Positions 26,514-35,260 of a DNA stretch of 64,000 nt are shown here, piece by piece (position 1 is the first letter of the stretch; every line of letters begins with the position of its first letter). The notes beneath the pieces were generated by a model. It saw only the letters and a program-made list of their open reading frames with translations. It was not told the origin of the DNA and did not search any database. Location: contig JAFDZS010000013.1 in the NCBI GenBank assembly GCA_018266775.1, positions 124,732-188,731 on the forward strand, in the 5' to 3' direction. This stretch comes from Bacteroidota bacterium. GTDB lineage: Bacteria; Bacteroidota; Bacteroidia; Chitinophagales; Chitinophagaceae. The position numbers and the translations under genes are program-made.

Positions 26514-28919
26514 GTGAATCCTTTTAATAAATATATTATTCGCCCATTAAAACCAACCGGTAACCGGAACAAGATCATCCTTTCTTTATTGGTTATTCTG
26601 CTATTATGGTTTTACTTCTCCCTTCCCAAAAGACTCTTTAACGCCCCCACCAGTTATGTTATTGAAGATGCAGAAGGCAACCTGCTTAATGCCACCATTG
26701 CTGCAGATGGGCAATGGCGATTCCCCTACAATAAAAATGTACCGCAGAAATTCATTGACTGCATCACAACGTTTGAGGACAAACGATTTTTTAAACACCC
26801 CGGCATTGATCCTGTGGCAATTTGCAGGGCAGCAATAAAGAATGTAAAAAATAATGGCGTGGTACAGGGCGGCAGCACCCTGAGTATGCAGGTAATCCGT
26901 ATGGCGAATGATGATGAAAAGCGCAGCATCTGGAATAAAATAAAAGAAAGCATACTGGCGGTACGGCTGGAATTATCGTATTCTAAAAAAGAAATACTGG
27001 CATTATATGCCAGCAATGCACCCTTCGGCAGCAACGTGGTTGGTCTGGATGCTGCTGCATGGCGTTATTATGGCCGCAGTGCAGATAAATTAAGCTGGGG
27101 AGAAATGGCAACACTTGCTGTATTGCCCAATGCACCGGCATTGGTGCACCCCGGAAAAAACAGGGAGGTATTATTAAAAAAAAGAAATGCACTGCTTGAT
27201 GCATTACAGACCGCCGGAAAAATGGATGCAGGCAGCTGCGCACTGGCCAAATTAGAAAACTTACCTGGCGCACCACTACCACTGCCGCAATATGCTCCAC
27301 ACCTTCTGCAACGTTTTATTAAGGAAAATAAAAGCAGCAATGGCACCACTAAAATACAAACCACGCTCGATGGCAACCTGCAAAAAACAGTGGCCGCTAT
27401 AGTGCAGCAGCATCAGTCTGTATTAAAAGGCAATGGCATCAACAATGCCTGTGCACTGGTACTGGATGTTGAAACGGGCAATACATTGGCTTATGTGGGT
27501 AACATCAGCGATCCGTTGAATAAAGAAATGGAAAGCGATGTGGATGTAATTGCAGCACCACGCAGTCCGGGCAGCGCATTAAAACCCATTTTATACGCTG
27601 CGATGCTGAGTGATGGCGGAATGTTGCCCAATGCCATTGTTCCTGATATTCCCACACAAATAGGCAGTTATGCACCACAAAATTTTGATTTAAGTTATGA
27701 CGGTGCAGTACCGGCAGCTAAAGCATTGGCCAGGAGTTTAAATATACCGGCAGTAAAAATTTTACAGCAATACAAATACCAGCGATTTTATGAAACACTG
27801 CAGCGTTGCGGTATCAGTACATTAAACCGCAGTGCAGATACGTATGGTCTGAGCCTGATCCTTGGTGGTTGCGAAGTTACCCCTTGGGATCTTGCAGGCG
27901 TTTATGCCAGCATGGCCCGTTCACTTAATCATGAAAATAAAAACCAGGGAAAGATGGATGAAAAGGATTTTCATTCACCCAAATATATCAAAGGAAAAAA
28001 TATTCCTGCATCAAATTACTCCACTCCCATTCCATTAGATGCCACAGCTATTTATTTCACCTTCCAGGCCATGCAGGAAGTGATGCGGCCGGGAGAAGAA
28101 GGGTTATGGCAACAGTTTACTTCTTCCCAAAAAATTGCATGGAAAACCGGCACCAGCTTTGGTTTCCGCGATGGATGGGCTGTTGGTGTTACGCCTAAAA
28201 ATGTGGTGGCCGTTTGGGTGGGCAATACAGATGGCGAAGGCAGACCGGGGTTGATTGGAGTACACACTGCCGCTCCCATTTTATTTGACATTTTTCGTCT
28301 ACTAAAAAACGTGAGTTGGTTTGAAAAACCAAAATATAATTACAGTTATATACCGGTTTGCCGCAAAAGTGGGTTCAGGGCGAATACAGATTGCGATGAT
28401 GTGGATACATTATTCATGCCGGTGAATGGTGTAAAATCTCCGCTGTGCCCTTACCATAAAATGATTCACCTGGATGCAACAGGCACTTACCGGGTTACCG
28501 AACAATGCGAAAGCCCTTCTTCCATGCAGCATAAAAGCTGGTTCATCCTCAGCCCCGCAATGGAATATTATTACAAGCAAAAAAATGCAGATTATCTGCC
28601 ATTACCACCGTTTAAACCAGGTTGCGAATTTGCTGAAACGGGTAAAGTAATGGAGATCATTTATCCGCAGGCCGATGCAAAAATATATGTACCGCTGGAA
28701 GTAAATGGAGAGCGGGGAAAAACTATATTTACTGCGGCACACCGCAAGAATGGTGCTAAAATATTCTGGAGCCTGGATGATAATTATGTGGGTACCACGC
28801 AAAACTTTCATCAAATAGCATTGAACCCATCACCAGGTGTGCATATTCTTACGTTGGTAGATGAAAGTGGTGTAAGCGTCAGCCGCCAGTTTGAGATACT
28901 TGAAAAAGATCATCAGTAA
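26514..28919 (+). CDS. pbpC: Penicillin-binding protein 1C (glycosyltransferase-transpeptidase)
   Basis: 801 residues. A membrane anchor lies at about 21-36. The GT51 glycosyltransferase domain has catalytic glutamate E88 in TFEDKRF and the QGGSTLSMQ motif. The transpeptidase domain has the serine nucleophile S354-x-x-K357 in SPGSALKP, an SLN motif in ARSLNIPAVK, and KTGTSFGFRDGW. The C-terminal BiPBP_C beta domain is found in PBP1C. Length and order match PBP1C. The start is GTG 26514, because no ATG precedes the membrane helix. In Proteobacteria pbpC forms an operon with the A2M yfhM. Here the A2M is upstream but has its own terminator. Confidence 0.93.
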   Translation: MNPFNKYIIRPLKPTGNRNKIILSLLVILLLWFYFSLPKRLFNAPTSYVIEDAEGNLLNATIAADGQWRFPYNKNVPQKFIDCITTFEDKRFFKHPGIDPVAICRAAIKNVKNNGVVQGGSTLSMQVIRMANDDEKRSIWNKIKESILAVRLELSYSKKEILALYASNAPFGSNVVGLDAAAWRYYGRSADKLSWGEMATLAVLPNAPALVHPGKNREVLLKKRNALLDALQTAGKMDAGSCALAKLENLPGAPLPLPQYAPHLLQRFIKENKSSNGTTKIQTTLDGNLQKTVAAIVQQHQSVLKGNGINNACALVLDVETGNTLAYVGNISDPLNKEMESDVDVIAAPRSPGSALKPILYAAMLSDGGMLPNAIVPDIPTQIGSYAPQNFDLSYDGAVPAAKALARSLNIPAVKILQQYKYQRFYETLQRCGISTLNRSADTYGLSLILGGCEVTPWDLAGVYASMARSLNHENKNQGKMDEKDFHSPKYIKGKNIPASNYSTPIPLDATAIYFTFQAMQEVMRPGEEGLWQQFTSSQKIAWKTGTSFGFRDGWAVGVTPKNVVAVWVGNTDGEGRPGLIGVHTAAPILFDIFRLLKNVSWFEKPKYNYSYIPVCRKSGFRANTDCDDVDTLFMPVNGVKSPLCPYHKMIHLDATGTYRVTEQCESPSSMQHKSWFILSPAMEYYYKQKNADYLPLPPFKPGCEFAETGKVMEIIYPQADAKIYVPLEVNGERGKTIFTAAHRKNGAKIFWSLDDNYVGTTQNFHQIALNPSPGVHILTLVDESGVSVSRQFEILEKDHQ

Positions 28920-29018
28920 GCTGTAAAGGGTCAGTACTGTCAGCTTTAGAAAAACAAATCCACAGTGATTTTTGTTTCTGAAAAATCTCCTTACTTTTAA
29001 TTACAAAAAATTACGCTT

Positions 29019-30614
29019 ATGCCAATCAGAATGGTTGATGACAATGACAATCAAAGTGACTATAATGAACAGAATGATAACACCGGTGGTGGTGGCGGTG
29101 GCTTTAATCCCGGCGGTGGCGGTGGAGGCGGCCTGCTGAATTTTCTGCCATTAATATTAAGTTTATTCAGCGGTGGTGGCGGTGGCAGAAAAATCATTTT
29201 ATTACTGGTAGTGGCAGCAGGTGCGTTTTTCCTGTTGCGTAACCAGAGTTGCGGCTCTACTTTAACCAATGCGGTATCGCAATTTGCTACTGGCGGCAAA
29301 CTGGATCCTAATGAATTCAGAAAAGCGAGTGTTTACGAAGGGCTATCCAACGACAGCATTAAAAACCCATTACCAGAAGCGGTATCGTTAATAAAATATG
29401 CGCCAAGCCGTGGCGACCAGGGGCACCAGGGCAGTTGTGTGGCATGGAGCAGTGCGTATGGCGCCCGTACTATTTTACAAAGCATCAGCACACACCAGGA
29501 TCCCAACAGCATTGCATTCAGCCCATCATTTTTATACAACAATATTGGCATTGGCGAAGGCGATTGCCAGGGCTCATACATTTTACGGGCTATGCAGTTT
29601 ATGCAGCAAAAAGGAGCATTGTCATTGCAGGAATTTCCTTACGACGAAAACGATTGTAACCGCCAGGCATCGCAAGGCCAGTTTGCAGAAGCAGGTAATT
29701 TTAAAATTCATGGCTTCACCCGTTTAACTGATGATGATGGTGTATCGGCATTGAATTTCCGTGCCATTAAAGAACATTTGGCCAAAGATGCACCCGTAGT
29801 GATAGGTATGATGGTGGGCGGCACCTTCATGCAGGATATGATGGGGCAACGCATCTGGCACCCTTCCCAGGAAGATTATTATATGCAGGGTTTTGGCGGC
29901 CATGCCATGTGTGTAATTGGTTACGACGACCGTATTGAAGGCGGTGCTTTCCAAATCATGAACAGCTGGGGCGAAAAATGGGGTGATAACGGCACCGCAT
30001 ACGTGCGTTATGGCGATTTCAGAAGATTTGTGAGAGAAGCGTACGGCCTTGACCCATTACCCAAAACCGGCGCTGCACTGAACGTGGATTTTGAATGCAA
30101 CATAGGCCTGGTGAATAACAGCAGCAAACAATACATTCCTTTAAGAGTCGGTTCCGGCAATATTTTTACAACAGCTTCTCCCATCGTTAAAGGAACCCGC
30201 TTTAAGCTGGAATTGAAAAATGCGGTGGAATGCTACGCTTATATTTTTGGTATGGAAACCAATAACAGCAGTTACGTATTGTTTCCTTACAAACCTATTC
30301 ACTCCCCCTATTTTGGCGTAACGGGTTATCGTTTATTTCCAAGAAAAGAATCATTGATGGCAGACAGTACAGGCAATAAAGATTTCATGGCGATTGTGGT
30401 TAGTAAAAAACCTTTAGATTATAATGCACTGAATGCCGCCATCAATAAAAGCAGCCAGCCCACTTACCAGGGCAAACTGAATGAAGCTATAGGCAGTATG
30501 GCCATCAGCAATGTAAAATTTTCTAACAGCAGTACAGGAAATATTTATTTTAAAGCAGATGCTACAGAGCAGAAAGATGTAGTGGGTTGCGTGGTGGAAA
30601 TTGATAAGCAATAG
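29019..30614 (+). CDS. Membrane-anchored C1 (papain-like) peptidase with DUF4384-like tail
   Basis: 531 residues. Residues 1-22 are acidic (Asp/Asn/Gln), 23-56 hold glycine runs, and 57-74 form a single membrane helix. A papain-fold domain follows with catalytic C140 (DQGHQGSCVAWS), H295 (GGHAMCVIGYDD) and N315 (MNSWGEKWGDNG), so all three active-site residues are present. The C-terminal part (about 350-480) resembles DUF4384, with VLFPYKP. The likely role is an envelope-associated cysteine protease. The stop is one base from the start of the next gene, suggesting an operon 29019-32731. A TACTTTTA box lies 20 nt upstream. Confidence 0.85.
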   Translation: MPIRMVDDNDNQSDYNEQNDNTGGGGGGFNPGGGGGGGLLNFLPLILSLFSGGGGGRKIILLLVVAAGAFFLLRNQSCGSTLTNAVSQFATGGKLDPNEFRKASVYEGLSNDSIKNPLPEAVSLIKYAPSRGDQGHQGSCVAWSSAYGARTILQSISTHQDPNSIAFSPSFLYNNIGIGEGDCQGSYILRAMQFMQQKGALSLQEFPYDENDCNRQASQGQFAEAGNFKIHGFTRLTDDDGVSALNFRAIKEHLAKDAPVVIGMMVGGTFMQDMMGQRIWHPSQEDYYMQGFGGHAMCVIGYDDRIEGGAFQIMNSWGEKWGDNGTAYVRYGDFRRFVREAYGLDPLPKTGAALNVDFECNIGLVNNSSKQYIPLRVGSGNIFTTASPIVKGTRFKLELKNAVECYAYIFGMETNNSSYVLFPYKPIHSPYFGVTGYRLFPRKESLMADSTGNKDFMAIVVSKKPLDYNALNAAINKSSQPTYQGKLNEAIGSMAISNVKFSNSSTGNIYFKADATEQKDVVGCVVEIDKQ

Positions 30615-30615
30615 T

Positions 30616-31716
30616 ATGAAAACAAGACCGGCGAAAATCAAAACAGACTACCTGATAACATCAATAAGGCTATTGGCAACCGAAGCAAGAAACCATATTG
30701 CTTCTAATATTAATACACAATTATTGTACACTTATTGGCAGGTTGGGCAATTACTGGTGCAGAAAGAACATAGTGAAAAGATGGATGAAGTTTCACTGAA
30801 TACCTTCATTACAGCTATTTCGAAACAGTTAACTGTATCTCTTGGCAAAGGTTTTTCACGTTCGAATCTATTTGCGATGCGGAATTTTCACCTTCGGTTT
30901 TCATTAGACAAGAAGGTTTTAAAAACTGTCCTGACAGTGTCAGGACAGAAGGGAATAAAGACAAATAAAACTGTCCTGACACTGTCAGGACAGAGGGGAA
31001 AAAGCAAAGCAACAGTATCTGTATTATTAAGCTGGTCTCATTATTATGAGCTGTTAAAGTGTAACACTGATTTAGAAATTGGCTTTTATCAGCAAAGCGC
31101 TATAAAAGAAAATTGGTCTGTGCGTGAATTAAGGAGGCAAATCGATTCAGCCTTATTTGAAAGAATTGCTTTAAGCAAAAATGCAAAAGAGGTAATGCAA
31201 CTGGTAAAAAAAGGCAAAACCGCACATAAAAATAACGACCTTATTAAAAGCCCATACATACTGGAGTTTTTAGATATCCCGGAAAATCACAAATTAAGTG
31301 AGCGTTACCTGGAGCAAAAAATAATTGACAACCTGCAACAATTTATTCTTGAATTAGGCAAAGGATTTGCATTCATTGGCCGGCAATACAGGGCTACGCT
31401 GAATAATAAGCATTATTATATCGATCTTGTTTTTTATCACCGTATTTTAAAATGCTTTGTGCTCATCGACTTAAAAGTAAAAGACATCAAACACCAGGAT
31501 GTAGGACAAATGAATCTATACCTGAATTATTTTGAAACAGAGTTGAACGTAGAGGGAGATAATGCTCCCATTGGCATCATATTAACAAAACAAAAAGATG
31601 ACATTACTGTTGAGTATGCACTAAGAGGTATCAGTTCAAAAATATTTGTATCCAAATACCAGCTTTATCTGCCAGATAAAAGATTATTACAACGAAAACT
31701 TAAAGAATTATTATGA
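30616..31716 (+). CDS. DUF1016 / YhcG-type PD-(D/E)XK nuclease-like protein
   Basis: 366 residues from ATG 30616. The DUF1016 N-terminal helical domain (TYWQVGQLLVQKE, LGKGFSRSNLFAMRNFH) leads to LLSWSHYYELL. The C-terminal PD-(D/E)XK-like domain has FIGRQYRATLNNKHYYIDLVFYH followed by FVLIDLKV, where the Asp and the D-x-K pattern would bind metal. YhcG proteins are linked to phage-related and genome-stability roles but are poorly characterised. Between the two halves, residues about 102-127 are encoded by two copies of a 23-nt palindrome, giving TVLTVSGQKG and TVLTLSGQRG. It overlaps the next gene by ATGA. Confidence 0.88.
   Translation: MKTRPAKIKTDYLITSIRLLATEARNHIASNINTQLLYTYWQVGQLLVQKEHSEKMDEVSLNTFITAISKQLTVSLGKGFSRSNLFAMRNFHLRFSLDKKVLKTVLTVSGQKGIKTNKTVLTLSGQRGKSKATVSVLLSWSHYYELLKCNTDLEIGFYQQSAIKENWSVRELRRQIDSALFERIALSKNAKEVMQLVKKGKTAHKNNDLIKSPYILEFLDIPENHKLSERYLEQKIIDNLQQFILELGKGFAFIGRQYRATLNNKHYYIDLVFYHRILKCFVLIDLKVKDIKHQDVGQMNLYLNYFETELNVEGDNAPIGIILTKQKDDITVEYALRGISSKIFVSKYQLYLPDKRLLQRKLKELL
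30926..30993. repeat. Two in-frame palindromes inside the DUF1016 gene
   Basis: Two 23-nt palindromes with 11-bp perfect arms, CTGTCCTGACA/TGTCAGGACAG, at 30926-30948 and 30971-30993. They are 45 nt (15 codons) apart, and the central base is G in the first and C in the second. Both are read in frame. Confidence 0.9.
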
Positions 31717-32216
31717 AAAAAATACGTTGTGTTCTTCTTGTTGGGGTTGCTGCTGCAGGAATATTATTTTCTACAGCAAAAGCCCAGGATACCAAACTCT
31801 ATAACCCTTCTGCCGATGCTGCCAAAGACATTGATGCAGCCATAAAAAAAGCGAAAGCAGCACACAAATATGTTTTGCTGCAGGGTGGCGGCAACTGGTG
31901 CCACTGGTGCCTGGAGTTTGCACGCTTTTGCAAGGCAGACCCCAACATTGATTCCGTGATCAATGCATCATTCATCTGGTATCATTTAAACTGGAGTAAA
32001 GAAAATGAGAACAAAGCCATCTTTGCCAAATACGGTTACCCACAGCGGTTTGGTTTTCCTGTGTTCATCATTTTAGATGAAAACGGAAACCGTATCCACA
32101 CACAAAACAGCGAATACCTGGAAGATGGAAAGAACAGTTATAACCGCAATAAAGTGCAGGCCTTTTTAGAAATGTGGAGCCCGCATGCACTCAATCCCAA
32201 AATGTACGGCGACTAA
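31713..32216 (+). CDS. Exported thioredoxin-like protein (DUF255/thioredoxin_7 type)
   Basis: 167 residues. A signal peptide (about 1-25, STAKAQ) is followed by a thioredoxin fold with active-site CxxC in GGNWCHWC (C63 and C66), then a cis-proline-like FGFPVFIILDENGN. The WCHWC motif is typical of the thioredoxin_7/DUF255 group rather than of thioredoxin itself (WCGPC). It probably handles thiol-disulfide reactions in the periplasm. Its ATG overlaps the DUF1016 stop (ATGA), so translation is probably coupled. Confidence 0.88.
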   Translation: MKKIRCVLLVGVAAAGILFSTAKAQDTKLYNPSADAAKDIDAAIKKAKAAHKYVLLQGGGNWCHWCLEFARFCKADPNIDSVINASFIWYHLNWSKENENKAIFAKYGYPQRFGFPVFIILDENGNRIHTQNSEYLEDGKNSYNRNKVQAFLEMWSPHALNPKMYGD

Positions 32217-32251
32217 CATTCAACATTAAACCATCAACTTTCAACTCCGCA

Positions 32252-32731
32252 ATGCCTTCTTCATTTTTACAACTCGTCAACAGCTGGTTTCGGTTCAGAA
32301 TATTTTTATTACTGAAATTACCGAGCGCTTTTTTCTGCGGCGTCAGGGTAAGGGCTGCCAATGAAGAACAATGTGTGGTAACCGTACCATTTAAATGGCT
32401 CAGTCAAAATCCTTTTAAAAGTACTTACTTCGCCTGCCTGAGTATGGCGGCTGAAATGAGTACCGGCATTTTAGGGATGGCGCACATTTACAAAAGAACC
32501 CCCGCTGTAAGCATGCTGGTGGTAAACATCAGCGGCAGTTTTTTTAAAAAAGCGGTGGGCAAAACTACTTTTACCTGTGTTGATGGAGCACGCATCAAAC
32601 AAACCATTGAAGATGCTATCAGCAGTGGTGAAGGAAAAACCATCAGTGCAAAAAGTGTTGGTGTAAATGCAGCAGGGGAAAAAGTAGCGGAGTTTGAAGT
32701 GACTTGGAGTTTTAAAGCAAGAGTTCATTAA
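32252..32731 (+). CDS. DUF4442 hotdog-fold protein (thioesterase-like)
   Basis: 159 residues from ATG 32252. The pattern FRFRIFLLLKLPSAFFCGVRV, VPFKWLSQNPFKSTYFACLSMAAEMSTG is characteristic of DUF4442. This group sits in the hotdog/acyl-CoA thioesterase superfamily, but its substrates are not known. It is probably cytoplasmic, with no signal peptide. It lies 35 nt after the thioredoxin-like gene and may end this operon. The longer frame from 32174 overlaps the previous gene and is not used. Confidence 0.85.
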   Translation: MPSSFLQLVNSWFRFRIFLLLKLPSAFFCGVRVRAANEEQCVVTVPFKWLSQNPFKSTYFACLSMAAEMSTGILGMAHIYKRTPAVSMLVVNISGSFFKKAVGKTTFTCVDGARIKQTIEDAISSGEGKTISAKSVGVNAAGEKVAEFEVTWSFKARVH

Positions 32732-32937
32732 AAATATTTTTTTATTAAGAGATTAATTTTATCTCCGTCTAACAGTAAGAAATACCCTATTATTAATAAT
32801 AATCTTCTGGCTGTAAATTCCTGTACAAGAATTTATTAATCTATCCATCTTAGTTATACCGAAATTCAAATCAAATTTGATGGTTTTCAATATGTAATAT
32901 TCTTGAAGCCGCCTGAAAAAATTTTAAAATTTAACTA

Positions 32938-34593
32938 ATGGAAAAGAAAACTCAAAGGAAATTTTTACTATTACTATCTGTGTTACTTTGTATTTACAGT
33001 TGCAAAAAAGAGAATTCTATAAAAAACGATAGAAAATTACTACAAACTTTATCTGATAGCACTATCTCATCGATAAATAATGAAGGTATCATTAATAGAT
33101 TCTTTGTTGTATCTGATACGTGTAATCCTGAAATTAAGTTTATTGTCAATGATATTCGAAGGCAAAATCAAACGTCAAAATTTGTAGCAGCTTTTATTAA
33201 ACATAATGGCTACCCAATCTGGGATAAAAGTCTTCTTAACTTAAATGGTAATGCGAAAGTTTCAGATACTACAGTTGCCTTTATCCCTGTAAAAGCAGCC
33301 AATGGAAATGAAATTACGGCTTACATTTTTTGCCTTAAACAAAAGACTGGCTATACCTACCATCTTTATAAAAAAAGTTTTCTTTCAATAATAAACCCTA
33401 CTCCGTCATTTACAGCCAGACAAATTGAAACATACCTAAGTATTTTCAGCTATTTTGAAAACGACATAAACAATATTAGTAATGTTTCGTTTAGGGGCAC
33501 AATCAAGAAAAAAATATCTGATACTAAAATAAGTTTTATGAATCAGCTTGGTGCTGGTATTTCAATGTTTAGTGTTGAATCTGTTCAAATCTGTTACAGA
33601 ATTGGAGGAGTTTCAAATACATCTTCCGTAACAATAGGTGGCTATGAATGCGAAACCCAATGGTATATTTTTTGGGGTGGTGGAAGTTCAACTGGTACAG
33701 TAAATTGGTGGTTTGATGATGGAGGTAGCTTCTCAAATATAGGAGGTGGAGTCTATTCCAATACGGTAGCAGCCTTAATGAATGTTGCAGGCTTAAATGG
33801 TACACAAGCTGACTTTCTTCAAGTCAATCCTGATCGGGCAAATGAATTATTATACTATTTACAGACGACATCAACTGAATTGGAAACTGCCAAGAATATT
33901 TCTAAGCAGCATATTGATAAAATGATTAACGATAACAATTATCTAACTTTTGTTCTCAATCATGCACAAACGACAGCTTCCGGAATTGTTTGGTGGGAAG
34001 ATGATACCTGGTTGAATAATTCGGTTAACTTCAACCTTGATATTGATGAACTTGGTAACCAATATGATGAATTGACACAAGCTGAAAAAGCCCTCGTTAA
34101 GATATATCCAATGGCTGCATATGAAATTAAAAAAAATGTTCAGGTAGCTTTAGATGAATCAAAACTGCGTTATTCTCCCAGTCAACTGTTAAATGGAAAA
34201 GGAGATGCTTTTCGACATGCATTTTGGATGGCTATGAATGAAAGAGATTGTGGAAAAGATCCCTCAAATTTATCAAGTATCGCAAAAAAGTTTGGTGATG
34301 CTCATGAATCTGAAGACCCTCAAGCATTACATTTAGAAAAAGAAATGGATCTTTACAATAATTCTATAGGAATTAATGTTGGAAGTTCTTACTGGTTTCC
34401 CATTTTTACATCGAATTCAACCGTTGCTGAAGACATTGAACAAAAGCTGAATAATGGAGAATTAAAATATTTAAAGCCACTTGATTTTAATGCATCGAAA
34501 GCCTATGATGCGAACCATGATAAAATTCAAGATTGTCCTACCTGTCTTGATGGGATATTATTAAATACAATACTGGTATGGACTAACCAATAA
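32938..34593 (+). CDS. Lipoprotein with C-terminal DUF6973-like domain
   Basis: 551 residues. The lipoprotein signal peptide has lipobox IYSC (Cys22). The middle part, about 200-290, is Gly/Trp-rich (WGGGSSTGTVNWWFDDGGS). The C-terminal domain (about 370-500) has GDAFRHAFWMAMNE (422-435) and GDAHE (453-457), matching the pattern of DUF6973. I recognise this domain only by motif and its function is unknown. The conserved His and Asp residues suggest a metal or catalytic site. The gene is visibly more AT-rich than its neighbours. It is followed 8 nt later by a small lipoprotein, so the two are probably cotranscribed. Possibly an acquired effector-like gene (inference). Confidence 0.65.
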   Translation: MEKKTQRKFLLLLSVLLCIYSCKKENSIKNDRKLLQTLSDSTISSINNEGIINRFFVVSDTCNPEIKFIVNDIRRQNQTSKFVAAFIKHNGYPIWDKSLLNLNGNAKVSDTTVAFIPVKAANGNEITAYIFCLKQKTGYTYHLYKKSFLSIINPTPSFTARQIETYLSIFSYFENDINNISNVSFRGTIKKKISDTKISFMNQLGAGISMFSVESVQICYRIGGVSNTSSVTIGGYECETQWYIFWGGGSSTGTVNWWFDDGGSFSNIGGGVYSNTVAALMNVAGLNGTQADFLQVNPDRANELLYYLQTTSTELETAKNISKQHIDKMINDNNYLTFVLNHAQTTASGIVWWEDDTWLNNSVNFNLDIDELGNQYDELTQAEKALVKIYPMAAYEIKKNVQVALDESKLRYSPSQLLNGKGDAFRHAFWMAMNERDCGKDPSNLSSIAKKFGDAHESEDPQALHLEKEMDLYNNSIGINVGSSYWFPIFTSNSTVAEDIEQKLNNGELKYLKPLDFNASKAYDANHDKIQDCPTCLDGILLNTILVWTNQ

Positions 34594-34601
34594 TTAATAA
34601 C

Positions 34602-34994
34602 ATGAACCAATACTTTCTTGCTTTTTTATTAATATTTGTGTCTTGCAAACCAAAACCATCGGAATATGGAATTATCAAACTTTCGGTTGCATCTGATAGT
34701 TGTAGTTTTCTGAAAGATTCCGGCATGCAAAAAACTCAATTCAGAAATGCGTACAGGCAAATTGAAATAATAGAAAACACATGTACAGATACAATTGGAT
34801 TGGGGTATGGCATTCTTTTTCCAGGCTATACAGGAAAATTTACTTATTTAAGAGTTGATGATAAAAATGGATCTGGCATCATAAATTATAACGATGACCC
34901 AGAGACATGGTCCAGAACAAATTCTTTTTGCGTTGATTTCTACCAAAAAAGAAAAAGCAAAGGTTATATCGTCATCAGGTATCGATATGATTAG
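34602..34994 (+). CDS. Small hypothetical lipoprotein
   Basis: 130 residues. A signal peptide with lipobox FVSC (Cys15) is followed by a soluble, probably beta-rich domain with two further cysteines. Family not recognised. It starts 8 nt after the DUF6973-like gene and shares its AT-rich composition, so the two behave as a pair. A cognate immunity or chaperone role for its neighbour is possible but is speculation. A strong terminator follows. Confidence 0.6.
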   Translation: MNQYFLAFLLIFVSCKPKPSEYGIIKLSVASDSCSFLKDSGMQKTQFRNAYRQIEIIENTCTDTIGLGYGILFPGYTGKFTYLRVDDKNGSGIINYNDDPETWSRTNSFCVDFYQKRKSKGYIVIRYRYD

Positions 34995-35023
34995 CTTAAT
35001 CCAGGTTTTCTGATTTTGTAATT

Positions 35024-35060
35024 AAAATGCGTTATTTGTTCCAGCAATAACGCATTTTTT
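35024..35060 (+). terminator. Rho-independent terminator after the lipoprotein pair
   Basis: 13-bp perfect stem AAAATGCGTTATT/AATAACGCATTTT (35024-35036 with 35046-35058) and 9-nt loop, 30 nt after the stop. Confidence 0.85.
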
Positions 35061-35260
35061 GCTTTACACCCATTATCTTATCTGAGCTTAGAAAGTTACT
35101 GACCATAAATGGCCATTTTTAAGCGATTTCCTTAAATTGCACCCTCAAAACGTGGCCCGTTTGCTGCCAGCAAATTGCCCGGATGGTTTGGCGAATGCCA
35201 AATGGTAATGCAGATGCAATACAATCATTGCATCACTCTAAAAACCATTAACCTATTATT

